Source of the DNA: JAQBDA01 sp964525785
GTDB lineage: Bacteria; Chloroflexota; Anaerolineae; Anaerolineales; UBA4823
DNA: 12,983 nt
Direction: 5' to 3'
Assembly (NCBI GenBank): GCA_964525785.1
Contig: CAZGIX010000132.1
Span: forward strand, 1-12,983
Of the stretch, positions 1-7,470 are shown in pieces. The translations under genes and the position numbers were made by a program. Each line of letters opens with the position of its first letter. Positions within the stretch are counted from its first letter, which is position 1. Below the pieces are notes generated by a model that ran no database searches, was not told the DNA's origin, and worked only from the letters and a program-made list of their open reading frames with translations.

Positions 1-296
1 AATTTGGAAATGTGGTTGATCAGCTGGTCTGCGGTCAGGGTCAGGAAATCCCCAAACATGATCTCCACTACCGGGCGCAGGCCGCGCATCGCCATCCCGG
101 CCGCCAGGCCGGTGATGCCCGCCTCCGAGACTGGCGTTGTGAGCACGCGCTCCGGGTACGCTGATGAGAGGCCGCGTGTGACTTTGAAAGCCCCGCCGTA
201 AGGGTCCAGCACGTCTTCACCCAGCAGGTAGACGTTTGGATCGGCGGCGAAGGCGCGTTTCAGGCCGTAGTTCAGCGAATCGAGGATGGTAGGCAT
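1..296 (-). CDS. Thiamine-diphosphate-dependent 2-oxoacid dehydrogenase E1, beta subunit (partial, C-terminal part off window)
   Basis: The first 98 residues of an E1 beta subunit (PdhB/AcoB/BkdB family, transketolase-like pyrimidine-binding fold). With the alpha subunit it forms the alpha2beta2 enzyme that decarboxylates a 2-oxoacid on thiamine diphosphate. Visible family signatures are GEDV near residue 26, GGAFKVTRGL at about 34-43, the TTPVSEAGITGLAAGMA block at about 53-69 and RPVVEIMFGDF at about 73-83. These include the conserved Glu of the SEAGI loop that activates the cofactor. The ATG at 296 lies 4 nt after the alpha-subunit stop, so the two are almost certainly co-translated. A GGAG sits about 14 nt upstream of the ATG, inside the end of the alpha gene. 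The reading frame is open to the window edge. Substrate (pyruvate, acetoin, branched-chain or other) cannot be decided; no E2 or E3 gene is visible. Confidence 0.93.
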   Translation of the reverse strand, partial: MPTILDSLNYGLKRAFAADPNVYLLGEDVLDPYGGAFKVTRGLSSAYPERVLTTPVSEAGITGLAAGMAMRGLRPVVEIMFGDFLTLTADQLINHISK

Positions 297-300
297 AGGG

Positions 301-1233
301 TTAGTGATGCTCCGCGAAGTCGCCTGTTTCTGGGTACGGATCGGCGAGCGCCTGGCGGAAAGCATCCTCGATCTGCGCCTGCACTTCATTTTGGAGGGCC
401 CGGCGAGTATCAGCCGCCAGTCGATCTTCGTGGATCTCCAGCGGGTCGCGCTGGCTGCGCATGCGCTCGATCTCCTGGGCGGGTCGGGTGTCATCGCCCT
501 TGGAGTGCGGTCCGAAGCGGCATGTGCGGATCACCACGGCTTGCGGACCGGGATTGGCGCGCAGCTTTGCCAGACATTCCCCCGCCAGCGCCCAAATCTC
601 GAGCACATCGCTTGAATCCACCTCCGCCGTGGGAATGCCGAAGGCTTCGAAGCGCTCCGCAATCCCGCCTGCCAGGGCCAGCTCGACCGGCGTCGTCTGG
701 GCGATGCGGTTATTCTCGAGCACGAACAACAGCGGCGCTTGCCACAGCGCAGCCAGGTTCAGCGCTTCGTATACCACGCCCTCTCCCAGGGCGCCGTCGC
801 CCAGGAAAACCACCGTCATTGCATGGCTGCCCTTCAGCTTCTCCCCCAGGGCCATCCCGACGGCAAGCGGCAGGGTGCCTCCCAGGATGCCGTTCGAGTA
901 GAAATTCCGCCAATGCAGGTGCTGCGACCCGCCGCGCCCGCCGCATACGCCCGTGCCCTTGCCCATCATCTCGGCAAATAACGCTCGCGGGTCGCCGCCA
1001 TAGGCCAGGAAATGACCGTGGCAGCGGTGATTGCTGATTACAATATCCTCCGGCTGCAGGTGGGCGAGGACGCCGGCGGCGTTGGCTTCCTGTCCTATAT
1101 AGGTATGCGTGGTGCCGTGGAAGGCGCCTTTGGAGAAGTTATCCAGCACCGTCTCTTCGAAGCGCCGGACCAGGCACATCGTGCGGTACAAGGCCGTGTG
1201 ATCAGGAGGGGAGCTGTTCATATCACTATTCAA
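301..1233 (-). CDS. Thiamine-diphosphate-dependent 2-oxoacid dehydrogenase E1, alpha subunit
   Basis: E1 alpha subunit of the PdhA/AcoA type, up to 310 residues, within the size range of short acetoin/pyruvate dehydrogenase alpha chains. The thiamine-diphosphate motif is complete: GDGALGEG begins at residue 145 and the closing NN is at 174-175, the usual spacing of about 30. Other family marks are the RRFEE segment near the N-terminus, GQEA near 47, SNHRCHGHFLAYG near 67 and GGRGGSQH near 98. The phosphorylation-loop-like HSKGDDTR lies near 240. The start is uncertain. TTG at 1233 gives a 4-nt TTGA overlap with the upstream sugar transferase and has GGGGA 9 nt before it. ATG at 1221 (306 residues) leaves an 8-nt gap but has no visible ribosome site. 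Coupling downstream to the beta subunit (4 nt) is clear. Its placement behind a sugar-phosphate transferase suggests, without proving it, a role in surface-sugar chemistry rather than central metabolism. Confidence 0.93.
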   Translation of the reverse strand: MNSDMNSSPPDHTALYRTMCLVRRFEETVLDNFSKGAFHGTTHTYIGQEANAAGVLAHLQPEDIVISNHRCHGHFLAYGGDPRALFAEMMGKGTGVCGGRGGSQHLHWRNFYSNGILGGTLPLAVGMALGEKLKGSHAMTVVFLGDGALGEGVVYEALNLAALWQAPLLFVLENNRIAQTTPVELALAGGIAERFEAFGIPTAEVDSSDVLEIWALAGECLAKLRANPGPQAVVIRTCRFGPHSKGDDTRPAQEIERMRSQRDPLEIHEDRLAADTRRALQNEVQAQIEDAFRQALADPYPETGDFAEHH

Positions 1234-1892
1234 GCAGGTTCATCCCCGTTCGGCATTTGAGGTTCCACTGGCCCCGGATTGCCCATAAACTCCTCCGCGG
1301 TGGCGTGTCCCGGCTGGCTGATGCCCTCGCGCTGCAAGACTTTCAGCGGGGTGAGCAGCAGTATTTTGATATCCAGGCCAAGCGACCAGTGGTCCACATA
1401 CCAGACATCCAGGCGGAATTTGTCCTGCCAGGTGAGCGCGTTGCGCCCGTTGATCTGAGCCCAGCCGGTGATGCCCGGCAGCACCGCGTGGCGGCGGGCC
1501 TGTTCGGGTGAATAGCGCGGCAGGTACTGCATCAGCAAAGGCCGCGGTCCTACCAGGCTCATCTGCCCGCTCAGCACGTGGAAAAACTCAGGCAGCTCGT
1601 CCAGGCTGGTCGAGCGCAAAACGCGGCCCAGGGTCGTCATTCGCTTTTCATCGGGGAGCAAGTTACCGGCTTCATCGCGCACGTCCCGCATGCTGCGGAA
1701 CTTGTAAATATAGAAAGGCACGCCTCGGTAGCCCGGACGGAGCTGGCGGAAGAGCACCGGCCTGCCGTGAACCAGGCTCACCAGCAGGGCGATCAAACCC
1801 AGCAGTGGGCTGATCAATATCAGCCAGGGGATCACCAGGCACAGGTCAAACATTCGCTTTGAAAGCGGCACACCAGAAGGGAACAGGGACAT
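1230..1892 (-). CDS. Sugar-1-phosphate transferase (monotopic phosphoglycosyl transferase, PglC/WcaJ C-terminal type)
   Basis: A 220-residue bacterial sugar transferase (PF02397 type). It should transfer a sugar-1-phosphate from a UDP-sugar to undecaprenyl phosphate at the inner face of the membrane, the first step of building a lipid-linked glycan. Visible are KRMFD at 12-16, one hydrophobic re-entrant helix at about 17-43, YKFRSM near 67, and the catalytic Asp-Glu pair D98-E99 in TSLDELPE. SLVGPRPLL and PGITGWAQINGRN follow. It lacks the extra N-terminal membrane helices of full WcaJ proteins, so it is the small PglC-like form. I chose ATG 1892 because AAGGA lies 4 nt upstream and the start falls 10 nt after the mfd stop. 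A TTG at 1919 in the same frame would overlap mfd and has no such site. The sugar used cannot be told from the sequence. No other glycan genes are in the window. Confidence 0.93.
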   Translation of the reverse strand: MSLFPSGVPLSKRMFDLCLVIPWLILISPLLGLIALLVSLVHGRPVLFRQLRPGYRGVPFYIYKFRSMRDVRDEAGNLLPDEKRMTTLGRVLRSTSLDELPEFFHVLSGQMSLVGPRPLLMQYLPRYSPEQARRHAVLPGITGWAQINGRNALTWQDKFRLDVWYVDHWSLGLDIKILLLTPLKVLQREGISQPGHATAEEFMGNPGPVEPQMPNGDEPA

Positions 1893-1902
1893 TAGATCCT
1901 TC

Positions 1903-4900
1903 TCAGCCTCCCTGTTCAAGCGCTTCCTGTAAAACTGTCAGCACCTCGACCAGGAAATCACGCCAGTCTTCCAATGCCCGGTAGGGGATCCACAGCGCGG
2001 TTTTGCCCGCCCGTACCGGATCTGGCAGGGGAGGCAGGTTTTCAGGGATATCCCCCTCAGGAAAGCGCAGCACCAGCTGGCCGTTCTCGCTGCTCACTGA
2101 TGCCAGACCGACCTCCTCAGCCAGCAGCTTTACCTTGATCTGGAAGAGCAGGTTTGTCACCGGTTCGGTGGTATCCCCGAAGCGATCTTTGAACTCCTCC
2201 GCCAGGGCGTCTACTTCTGCCATGGAACGGACATCGGCGATGCGCCGGTACAGCCGCAGGCGCATGCTCTTATCGGGGACGTAATCGGCGGGAATGCTGG
2301 CTGCCAGGGGCAGGTCCACGTTGACTGGGATGGAGATCTCCTTGACCATCGCCGGTGCAGTGGGAGCTATGGGAACATCGCCCCTGTGGCGCAGGCGGCG
2401 CACCGCTTCTGCCAGCAGCTGGGTATACAGGTGGAAGCCGACCGCGGCGATATACCCATGCTGGCGCGTCCCCAGCAGATCGCCCGCGCCGCGGATCTCC
2501 AGATCCCGCATGGCAATCGAAAATCCTGCGCCGAGCTGAGTGTTCTCGGCGATGGTTTCCAGCCGCTGGCGCCCTTCGATGGTAGGCTGGCGCCGGGCGT
2601 GGCGGAAGAAATAGGCGTAGGCGCGTTGGGCGCCGCGCCCTACCCGCCCGCGCAGCTGGTAGAGCTGCGCCAGGCCGAAGGTGTCCGCCCGGTCGACGAT
2701 CAGCGTGTTGGCATTGGGGATGTCCAGGCCAGATTCGATGATTGACGTGCTGAGCAGGATATCCACCTCCCCATTGGTGAACTGGCGCATGCGTTCAGAG
2801 AGCTCGTTCTCGGGCATCTGCCCGTGCGCCACAGTCAGTCGTGCTTCGGGAATGAGCTGCTGCAGGTGGGTGCGCATCGCTCCGATAGTCTGGACGCGGT
2901 TATGTACAAAGAATATCTGCCCGCCGCGTTCCAGCTCGCGCAAGATCGCCTGGCGCACCAGCTTGGGTGAATACGGGCCTACGTGAGTGATGATCGGCAG
3001 GCGCTCTTCCGGCGGCGTGTTGATGGTGGAGATGTCCCGCACACCGGTAAGTGTCATATACAGGGTGCGCGGGATGGGCGTCGCCGTCAGGGTGAGCACA
3101 TCTACTTCGGTGCGCATCTTTTTCAGGGATTCCTTGTGGGTAACCCCGAAGCGCTGCTCTTCATCTATAACTAGCAGTCCCAGGTCTTTGAATCGAACAT
3201 CAGAGGACAGCAAGCGGTGCGTGCCGATGACGATATCCACTGCGCCGTTTTCCAGGCGCTTCAGAATTTCACGCTGCTGTTGAGGCGTGCGGAAGCGGGA
3301 AAGCATCTCCACTTCGGCAGGGAAAGCCGCCAGGCGTTGATTGAAGGTCTGATAGTGCTGCTGCGCCAGCACCGTGGTAGGCACTAGGATGGCTACCTGT
3401 TTGCCATCCATGATCGCTTTGAAGGCCGCTCGCAAGGCGACCTCAGTCTTACCGTAGCCGACATCGCCGCAGATCAACCGGTCCATCGGTCGCGGCAGCT
3501 CCATATCGTGCTTGACCTCCCCCAAAACCTGCATCTGGTCTTCGGTCTCTACGTAGGGGAAGCTGGCTTCCAGCTCGTGCTGCCAGGGATTATCGCGTGA
3601 GAAGGTATATCCCTGGATGACGTTCCTTTTTGCATATAGCTCCAGAAGCTCTTCGGCGACATCCTGTACGGCCTCTTTGACGTGCGCTTTGGCGCTCTTC
3701 CACTCTGCGCTGCCCAACCGGCTGAGAGCCGGGGTGCGCCCATCTGATCCGACATAGCGTGTGATGCGATCTGCCTGGTGCACAGGCACATATAGCTGGG
3801 CCTCGTCGGCATATTCGATGCACAGGTACTCGCGCTCGATGCCATCGATGGTGCGATTCACCAGACCGATAAACACACCGATGCCATGGTCGACGTGGAC
3901 CACATAATCACCGGCTTGCAGATCAGCGTAAGCTGCCTCGGGAGATTCGGCGACCGGGCGGGCGCGATGGCGCACTTCGGGGCGGCGCCAGCCGAATATC
4001 TCGCCATCCGTGAACAGATAGGTGGTGGTAAAGCCTGGTGAGGTAAAGGTCCAGCCTTCAGTCAGGCTGCCCTGCACGAACTGCAGCCTGCCGTTCATCT
4101 CCACCAGGCGCGCATACTGCTCGTTCCACAGCTCCTGCAGGCGCGACGATTGGCGGGAGACCACTACCACCTGCTCCCCGCCGGCGATTCTTTCAGCCAG
4201 GAATTCCATGAAGGGTTTCAGGCGCCCTCCGTAGCGCGGTCCGGCTGTGAAACACCTGGCGATGTTATCGGCAATCTCAGCCTGGGGCTGGTCTGGATTC
4301 AGCACCGAAGGGCCTAACTCCAGGGTCTGGTGACGCGGCAAGCTGTCAGCAATCTCAGTCCATGTCAGGTAAGGCAGGGGGAAGCTTTCGGCGATCGTGC
4401 CGTCCTGGATAGCTTCCCGGCGCAGCTCAACGGCTTGTTCTTCCAATTCGGTGATGGCATCTTCGAATGCCTGGAAATTATCGATGGCAATGATTGCCTG
4501 GCGCGGCAGATAATCCAGCAGGCTGGCGGGCGTGGTGTGCAGCTCAGGCAGGCAAAATTCCGAAATGTCTGTGTCCAGAACAGACTCGCTATGCTCCAGC
4601 ATGTCTTCGCTGAGCAGGTATTCACGCGCCGGAGTTATCAGCAGGCGTTCTTGAGCCTTGACCGTACGCTGGCTGGCGGGATCGAACTGGCGCAGAGTCT
4701 CGATCTCATCCCCAAAGAACTCCAGTCGTGTGGGCTGCAGATCGGCTGGGGGCCAGATATCGAATATGCCCCCTCGCCGGGCGAACTGGCCCGGCATGAC
4801 CACGGTATTGGCGGGCTCGTAGCCCAGGCGGACCAGCGTCCTGGCCAGCACGTGGGTATGGATTGCCTGTCCCCGGCGCATCGAGCGGGTGGCCTTGATG

Positions 4901-5352
4901 TACTCGCGCCGAGGCATGGTGCGCGTCATCAGCGCCCGGGCAGAGGTCACCAGGAGCGGAGGCGTATCCGGCGTTGGCGTTCCCGGGATGTGATAAGAAG
5001 CCAGAACGGTCAGCCCTGCCAGCCGGTCGCGGCGTGTATTATCTCCCCAGGGAGCCTTCTCGTAAAAAAGCGGGTTTGGCTCGGGGAAGAACTGGCGCGG
5101 GGCTTCGGGTGCCCATAAAGCCAGCTCATCGAACAAAGTCAGGGCATGGTCAGCCCGGTCAGTGACCAGCAGCACAGGACGCTGCGTCTGAGCATGCAGG
5201 GTAGACAGTAAGGGCAAGCGCGCTGAACGGCGAAGCCCCAGGCTTTGAGAGCTGGCATGGTAGACAGGCGCCTCTCTCGCGCTTTCCTGAATCCAGGAAA
5301 CCAGCTCTGTGGATGAGGCGGCAATCAGATGGTTGATCAGGTCCAAAGACAT
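1903..5352 (-). CDS. mfd: Transcription-repair coupling factor Mfd
   Basis: Full-length Mfd, 1149 residues, essentially the length of the E. coli protein. It recognises RNA polymerase stalled at template-strand damage, pushes it off using ATP-driven translocation, and recruits UvrA for nucleotide excision repair. In order: UvrB-like N-terminal module (about 1-350, ending before ITELEEQ-type helices), the CarD-like RNA-polymerase interaction domain starting at DYVVHVDHGIGVF (482 on), and the RecG-like translocase. The translocase has Walker A GDVGYGKT at 629-636, DEEQ at 730-733, TATPIPRT, and the helicase motif VI stretch QLRGRVGR. The C-terminal TRCF domain follows, including PADYVPDKSMRLRLYRRIA. 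ATG 5352 has AGGA 6 nt upstream. It follows pth by 62 nt; pth next to mfd is also the order in Firmicutes. A large opposite-strand open frame inside it is a composition shadow. Confidence 0.98.
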   Translation of the reverse strand: MSLDLINHLIAASSTELVSWIQESAREAPVYHASSQSLGLRRSARLPLLSTLHAQTQRPVLLVTDRADHALTLFDELALWAPEAPRQFFPEPNPLFYEKAPWGDNTRRDRLAGLTVLASYHIPGTPTPDTPPLLVTSARALMTRTMPRREYIKATRSMRRGQAIHTHVLARTLVRLGYEPANTVVMPGQFARRGGIFDIWPPADLQPTRLEFFGDEIETLRQFDPASQRTVKAQERLLITPAREYLLSEDMLEHSESVLDTDISEFCLPELHTTPASLLDYLPRQAIIAIDNFQAFEDAITELEEQAVELRREAIQDGTIAESFPLPYLTWTEIADSLPRHQTLELGPSVLNPDQPQAEIADNIARCFTAGPRYGGRLKPFMEFLAERIAGGEQVVVVSRQSSRLQELWNEQYARLVEMNGRLQFVQGSLTEGWTFTSPGFTTTYLFTDGEIFGWRRPEVRHRARPVAESPEAAYADLQAGDYVVHVDHGIGVFIGLVNRTIDGIEREYLCIEYADEAQLYVPVHQADRITRYVGSDGRTPALSRLGSAEWKSAKAHVKEAVQDVAEELLELYAKRNVIQGYTFSRDNPWQHELEASFPYVETEDQMQVLGEVKHDMELPRPMDRLICGDVGYGKTEVALRAAFKAIMDGKQVAILVPTTVLAQQHYQTFNQRLAAFPAEVEMLSRFRTPQQQREILKRLENGAVDIVIGTHRLLSSDVRFKDLGLLVIDEEQRFGVTHKESLKKMRTEVDVLTLTATPIPRTLYMTLTGVRDISTINTPPEERLPIITHVGPYSPKLVRQAILRELERGGQIFFVHNRVQTIGAMRTHLQQLIPEARLTVAHGQMPENELSERMRQFTNGEVDILLSTSIIESGLDIPNANTLIVDRADTFGLAQLYQLRGRVGRGAQRAYAYFFRHARRQPTIEGRQRLETIAENTQLGAGFSIAMRDLEIRGAGDLLGTRQHGYIAAVGFHLYTQLLAEAVRRLRHRGDVPIAPTAPAMVKEISIPVNVDLPLAASIPADYVPDKSMRLRLYRRIADVRSMAEVDALAEEFKDRFGDTTEPVTNLLFQIKVKLLAEEVGLASVSSENGQLVLRFPEGDIPENLPPLPDPVRAGKTALWIPYRALEDWRDFLVEVLTVLQEALEQGG

Positions 5353-5414
5353 ATTGTCCTGTTGGTTAATCCAGCCGGCGGGGCAAATGGCCCGCAGAAA
5401 AATGCTTCATCCTG

Positions 5415-6068
5415 TTATTCACCGGGCGCTGCGTTGAATTTATTCATGGCGGCCTCCACCCCTTGAGAGACGAAGGTCAGTACCGCATCGGCTGCCCGGT
5501 CGAGGATCGATGCCAGTTCTTCTTTTTCGTCCTTGCTGAAGTCTTGTAAGACGTAATCAGCAGCTTCCATCCTGCCCGGTGGGCGTCCGATGCCGATCCG
5601 CAAGCGGGGAAATTCCTGGGTGCCCAGGCGTTCGATGATCGCCGCCATGCCTTTATGACCGGCAGAACCGCCAGTAGGACGGATGCGCAAGCTGCCGAAA
5701 GGTAAGTCGACCTCATCATAGGCTACCAGCAAGTTCCCGGTGGGGATCTTGTAGAAACGCACCAGAGCGCCTACTGCCTGCCCTGAGAGGTTCATATAGG
5801 TTTGCGGCTTGGCGAGAATCACTCGTGAGCTGTTGTATTCTGCCCGTGTCACCAGGGCTTTCGACTCCAGGCGCGAGAAGCTGGTATCCAGGCGGTTGGC
5901 GAGGGCGTCCAGCAGCAGAAACCCCACATTGTGGCGGTTGGTGCGATACTGCCGGCCAGGATTTCCCAGACCAACGATCAAGTAAGCAGGCCTATCCGGT
6001 GAGGTGGGCGAGGTTTCGAGCTGGCTCACCTTCGATCTATGGAACAGCGTGGAGAATTTATTGCGCAT
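5415..6068 (-). CDS. pth: Peptidyl-tRNA hydrolase
   Basis: Bacterial Pth, which cleaves the ester bond of peptidyl-tRNA released from stalled ribosomes and so recycles tRNA. At 217 residues it is longer than the usual 185-200, because about 27 residues precede the first core strand (YLIVGLGNPG). Catalytic features are the Asn of GLGNPG, His46 in NRHNVGF, KPQTYMNLSG and DEVDLPFG. The position matching E. coli Asn114 (in GGHNG) is Lys here (SAGHKGM); I do not know how common that is in this lineage. ATG 6068 has no good ribosome site and there is no later in-frame ATG before the core. A GTG at codon 14 is a possible alternative, so the N-terminal tail may be over-called. It begins 8 nt after the stop of the secreted protein upstream, consistent with one transcript. 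Confidence 0.96.
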   Translation of the reverse strand: MRNKFSTLFHRSKVSQLETSPTSPDRPAYLIVGLGNPGRQYRTNRHNVGFLLLDALANRLDTSFSRLESKALVTRAEYNSSRVILAKPQTYMNLSGQAVGALVRFYKIPTGNLLVAYDEVDLPFGSLRIRPTGGSAGHKGMAAIIERLGTQEFPRLRIGIGRPPGRMEAADYVLQDFSKDEKEELASILDRAADAVLTFVSQGVEAAMNKFNAAPGE

Positions 6069-6076
6069 TGAAAACT

Positions 6077-6757
6077 CTACTGGCGGCCGCGCCTGACCAG
6101 ATTTGTGATCATCTGGTAAATGCCTAGAACCGCGATGATTACCACAGCCAACAATGCACCCTCCGCCAGGCTGAGGCGCAGGTCACCCCCTGTTATCTGC
6201 GCTGGATTGGGCGGCAGCGGCGTGATTGTGGGTGGGACCGGCGAGATGGTAGGTGTGGGCGTCTCAGTTGGAATTGCGGTATCGCCTGGCAGCGGGGTTG
6301 CTGTCGGGGTGACCGGGGTGGGCGTGTTGGTTTCGATCGGTGTGTAATTGCGCACCCGTAAACCGTGTACATCGAAGGTGATCTGTCTGCCGTCGCTGCG
6401 GGTAACCACCAGGCGGAGCTGGTAGAGACCGTCAGTTATCGTAGTTGTATCCCATTTGCTCAGCTCCCCATTGGCTACCGGCTCAGCGCTGGATTGGATC
6501 AAGAACCAGGTCCCGGTTGGATTGTCTGCATAGGCAAACAGTAGCTCGGCGGTCTGGAAGCCCTCCGCTGCGGTATATCCGGTTATCGCCACGTTGCCCT
6601 GCAGCGCTGCTCCTGGTGAAGGGAAGCTGATCAGCGCCGGCAGCGGTGTGGGTGTTGCTGTTGGCGTCTCGGTAGCCGTGGCGCGCTGCGCCAGACCTGG
6701 AGAAGCGGGAAGTAGTATCAACGCGAGCAAAATCAGCAAACGACTGAGCAGGGACAT
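6077..6757 (-). CDS. Secreted, C-terminally membrane-anchored protein with an Ig/FN3-like domain and Thr-Pro linkers; function unknown
   Basis: A 226-residue exported protein. A signal peptide occupies 1-23 (hydrophobic core rich in Leu, likely cut after Ala23). A Thr-Pro/Ala-Thr linker follows (about 25-40). A single beta-rich domain (about 42-135) starts ISFPSPGAALQGNVAITGYT and contains WDTTTITDGLYQLRLVV, which resembles Ig-like or FN3-like domains of bacterial surface proteins. A second, longer Thr-Pro-rich linker runs about 138-188, then one membrane helix (about 198-221) and a short basic tail (RRGRQ) that would stay in the cytoplasm. So the domain should stand outside the membrane on a flexible stalk. 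No catalytic motif is seen. It is the first gene of the minus-strand cluster ahead of pth, an unusual partner. No clear ribosome site precedes ATG 6757; the promoter-like sequence lies so close that the leader may be only about 10 nt. Confidence 0.85.
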   Translation of the reverse strand: MSLLSRLLILLALILLPASPGLAQRATATETPTATPTPLPALISFPSPGAALQGNVAITGYTAAEGFQTAELLFAYADNPTGTWFLIQSSAEPVANGELSKWDTTTITDGLYQLRLVVTRSDGRQITFDVHGLRVRNYTPIETNTPTPVTPTATPLPGDTAIPTETPTPTISPVPPTITPLPPNPAQITGGDLRLSLAEGALLAVVIIAVLGIYQMITNLVRRGRQ

Positions 6758-6773
6758 GGCAACTATTTATTTT

Positions 6774-6801
6774 AACATATTTGACCGGGTTTATTTAGCA
6801 A
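6774..6801 (-). promoter_or_regulatory. Possible promoter for the pth-mfd cluster
   Basis: On the minus strand TTGCTA (6801-6796) and TATGTT (6779-6774) are separated by 16 nt, each matching four of six sigma-70-type consensus bases. Transcription would start near 6767, giving a leader of about 10 nt before ATG 6757. It sits in the only AT-rich stretch between the divergent genes, but the match is modest and a TTAAAAT a few bases further on is an alternative -10. Confidence 0.35.
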
Positions 6802-6894
6802 CGATACTGGCTGCCGGCGTACAGTCACAATCCCAATCCCTCCCCCTTTGTGTGGGAGCAACCTGACAAATTAGATGGTAGGCTTACGGGCGAG

Positions 6895-6902
6895 TATAAA
6901 AT
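6895..6902 (+). promoter_or_regulatory. Possible -10 element for the Roadblock gene (TATAAAAT)
   Basis: TATAAAAT stands out in the gap between divergent genes. No good -35 lies at the right distance (CTGACA at 6863-6868 is 26 nt away). If real, transcription starts near 6908, which would rule out the ATG at 6875 as the start codon and leave ATG 6914 or GTG 6959. Confidence 0.35.
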
Positions 6903-6958
6903 ATGGTAAACTCATGGCGACATTCGCCCGCTGCCTGGTGCCGGATTGGGATATACCT

Positions 6959-7333
6959 GTGACACGCTCACGTTCTGAACTCATTGTAGATCGCCTGCGG
7001 GAGATGCAGATCGCCTCTCCCGAAATCGAGGCTTCTGCCGTTGTCTCGGTGGATGGCTTGATTATGGCTTCCGCGCTGCCAGCCGAAGTCGAAGAAGATC
7101 GCGTTTCAGCCATGTCAGCCGCGATGCTCAGCCTCGGTGAGCGCATTGCCAGCGAGCTGGGGCGCGGTGGGCTGGACCAGGTGTATATCCGCGGCAGCGA
7201 TGGATATGTGCTGCTGACTGCTGTAGGAGAAGAGGCAGTATTAACTGCCCTGGCGCGGGAAAGTGCCAAGCTGGGTCTGGTGTTTTTGGAGATGCGCCGC
7301 GCCGCAGAGGATCTGGTGAAGTTGGTAGGATGA
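6959..7333 (+). CDS. Roadblock/LC7 domain protein
   Basis: A small Roadblock/LC7 (MglB-like) protein, about 124 residues from GTG 6959. Family members are dimers that bind or regulate small Ras-like GTPases such as MglA; in many bacteria their role is unknown. The domain covers nearly the whole protein: SELIVDRLREMQ helix, EASAVVSVDGLIMASALP strand pair, a helix rich in Ala/Met (MSAAMLSLGERIASELG), QVYIRGSDGYVLL and a final amphipathic helix. Start choice is open: GTG 6959 places the start just before the conserved SELIV segment and fits the family's usual length. ATG 6914 and ATG 6875 would add 15 and 28 residues that look unlike the family. None has a strong ribosome site. No partner GTPase gene is in the window. 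A strong terminator follows 38 nt after the stop, so it is likely a single-gene transcript. Confidence 0.85.
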   Translation: MTRSRSELIVDRLREMQIASPEIEASAVVSVDGLIMASALPAEVEEDRVSAMSAAMLSLGERIASELGRGGLDQVYIRGSDGYVLLTAVGEEAVLTALARESAKLGLVFLEMRRAAEDLVKLVG

Positions 7334-7371
7334 TACCCTGCAGACGATTTTGCGAGATTTTGTGAAGCTCC

Positions 7372-7415
7372 GTGGGGAGGGAGCCGGTCAACGGCCCTCC
7401 CCACTTCCTTTTTAT
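7372..7415 (+). terminator. Intrinsic terminator after the Roadblock gene
   Basis: Arms GTGGGGAGGG (7372-7381) and CCCTCCCCAC (7395-7404) pair perfectly over 10 bp; the 13-nt loop can add a small CCG/CGG stem. TTCCTTTTTAT follows at 7405. It separates the Roadblock gene from pyrG. Confidence 0.85.
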
Positions 7416-7470
7416 ATGATTCTGCGGTCAAGGGATTGCGAAACCAATTGGATTTATTGTGGAGGCTGAT

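Noticed and set aside
286..1037. Plus-strand open frames overlapping the E1 alpha gene
   Set aside because: Antisense shadows of a gene with clear thiamine-diphosphate motifs; Pro/Arg/Ser-rich translations without family resemblance.
4330..5118. 262-codon open frame on the plus strand
   Set aside because: Entirely antisense to the UvrB-like part of mfd. It has no recognisable family, and several similar shadows occur in this GC-rich gene.
5353..5414. GCGGG/CCCGC hairpin between pth and mfd as a terminator
   Set aside because: Short imperfect stem with no U-run on the minus strand; more likely chance in a 62-nt intra-operon gap.
6237..6345. Apparent short repeats (GGTGTGGG / GTTGGTGT-like units), possible tandem repeat or CRISPR
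   Set aside because: They are the degenerate coding of the Thr-Pro-rich linker. Units are irregular and there are no spacers.
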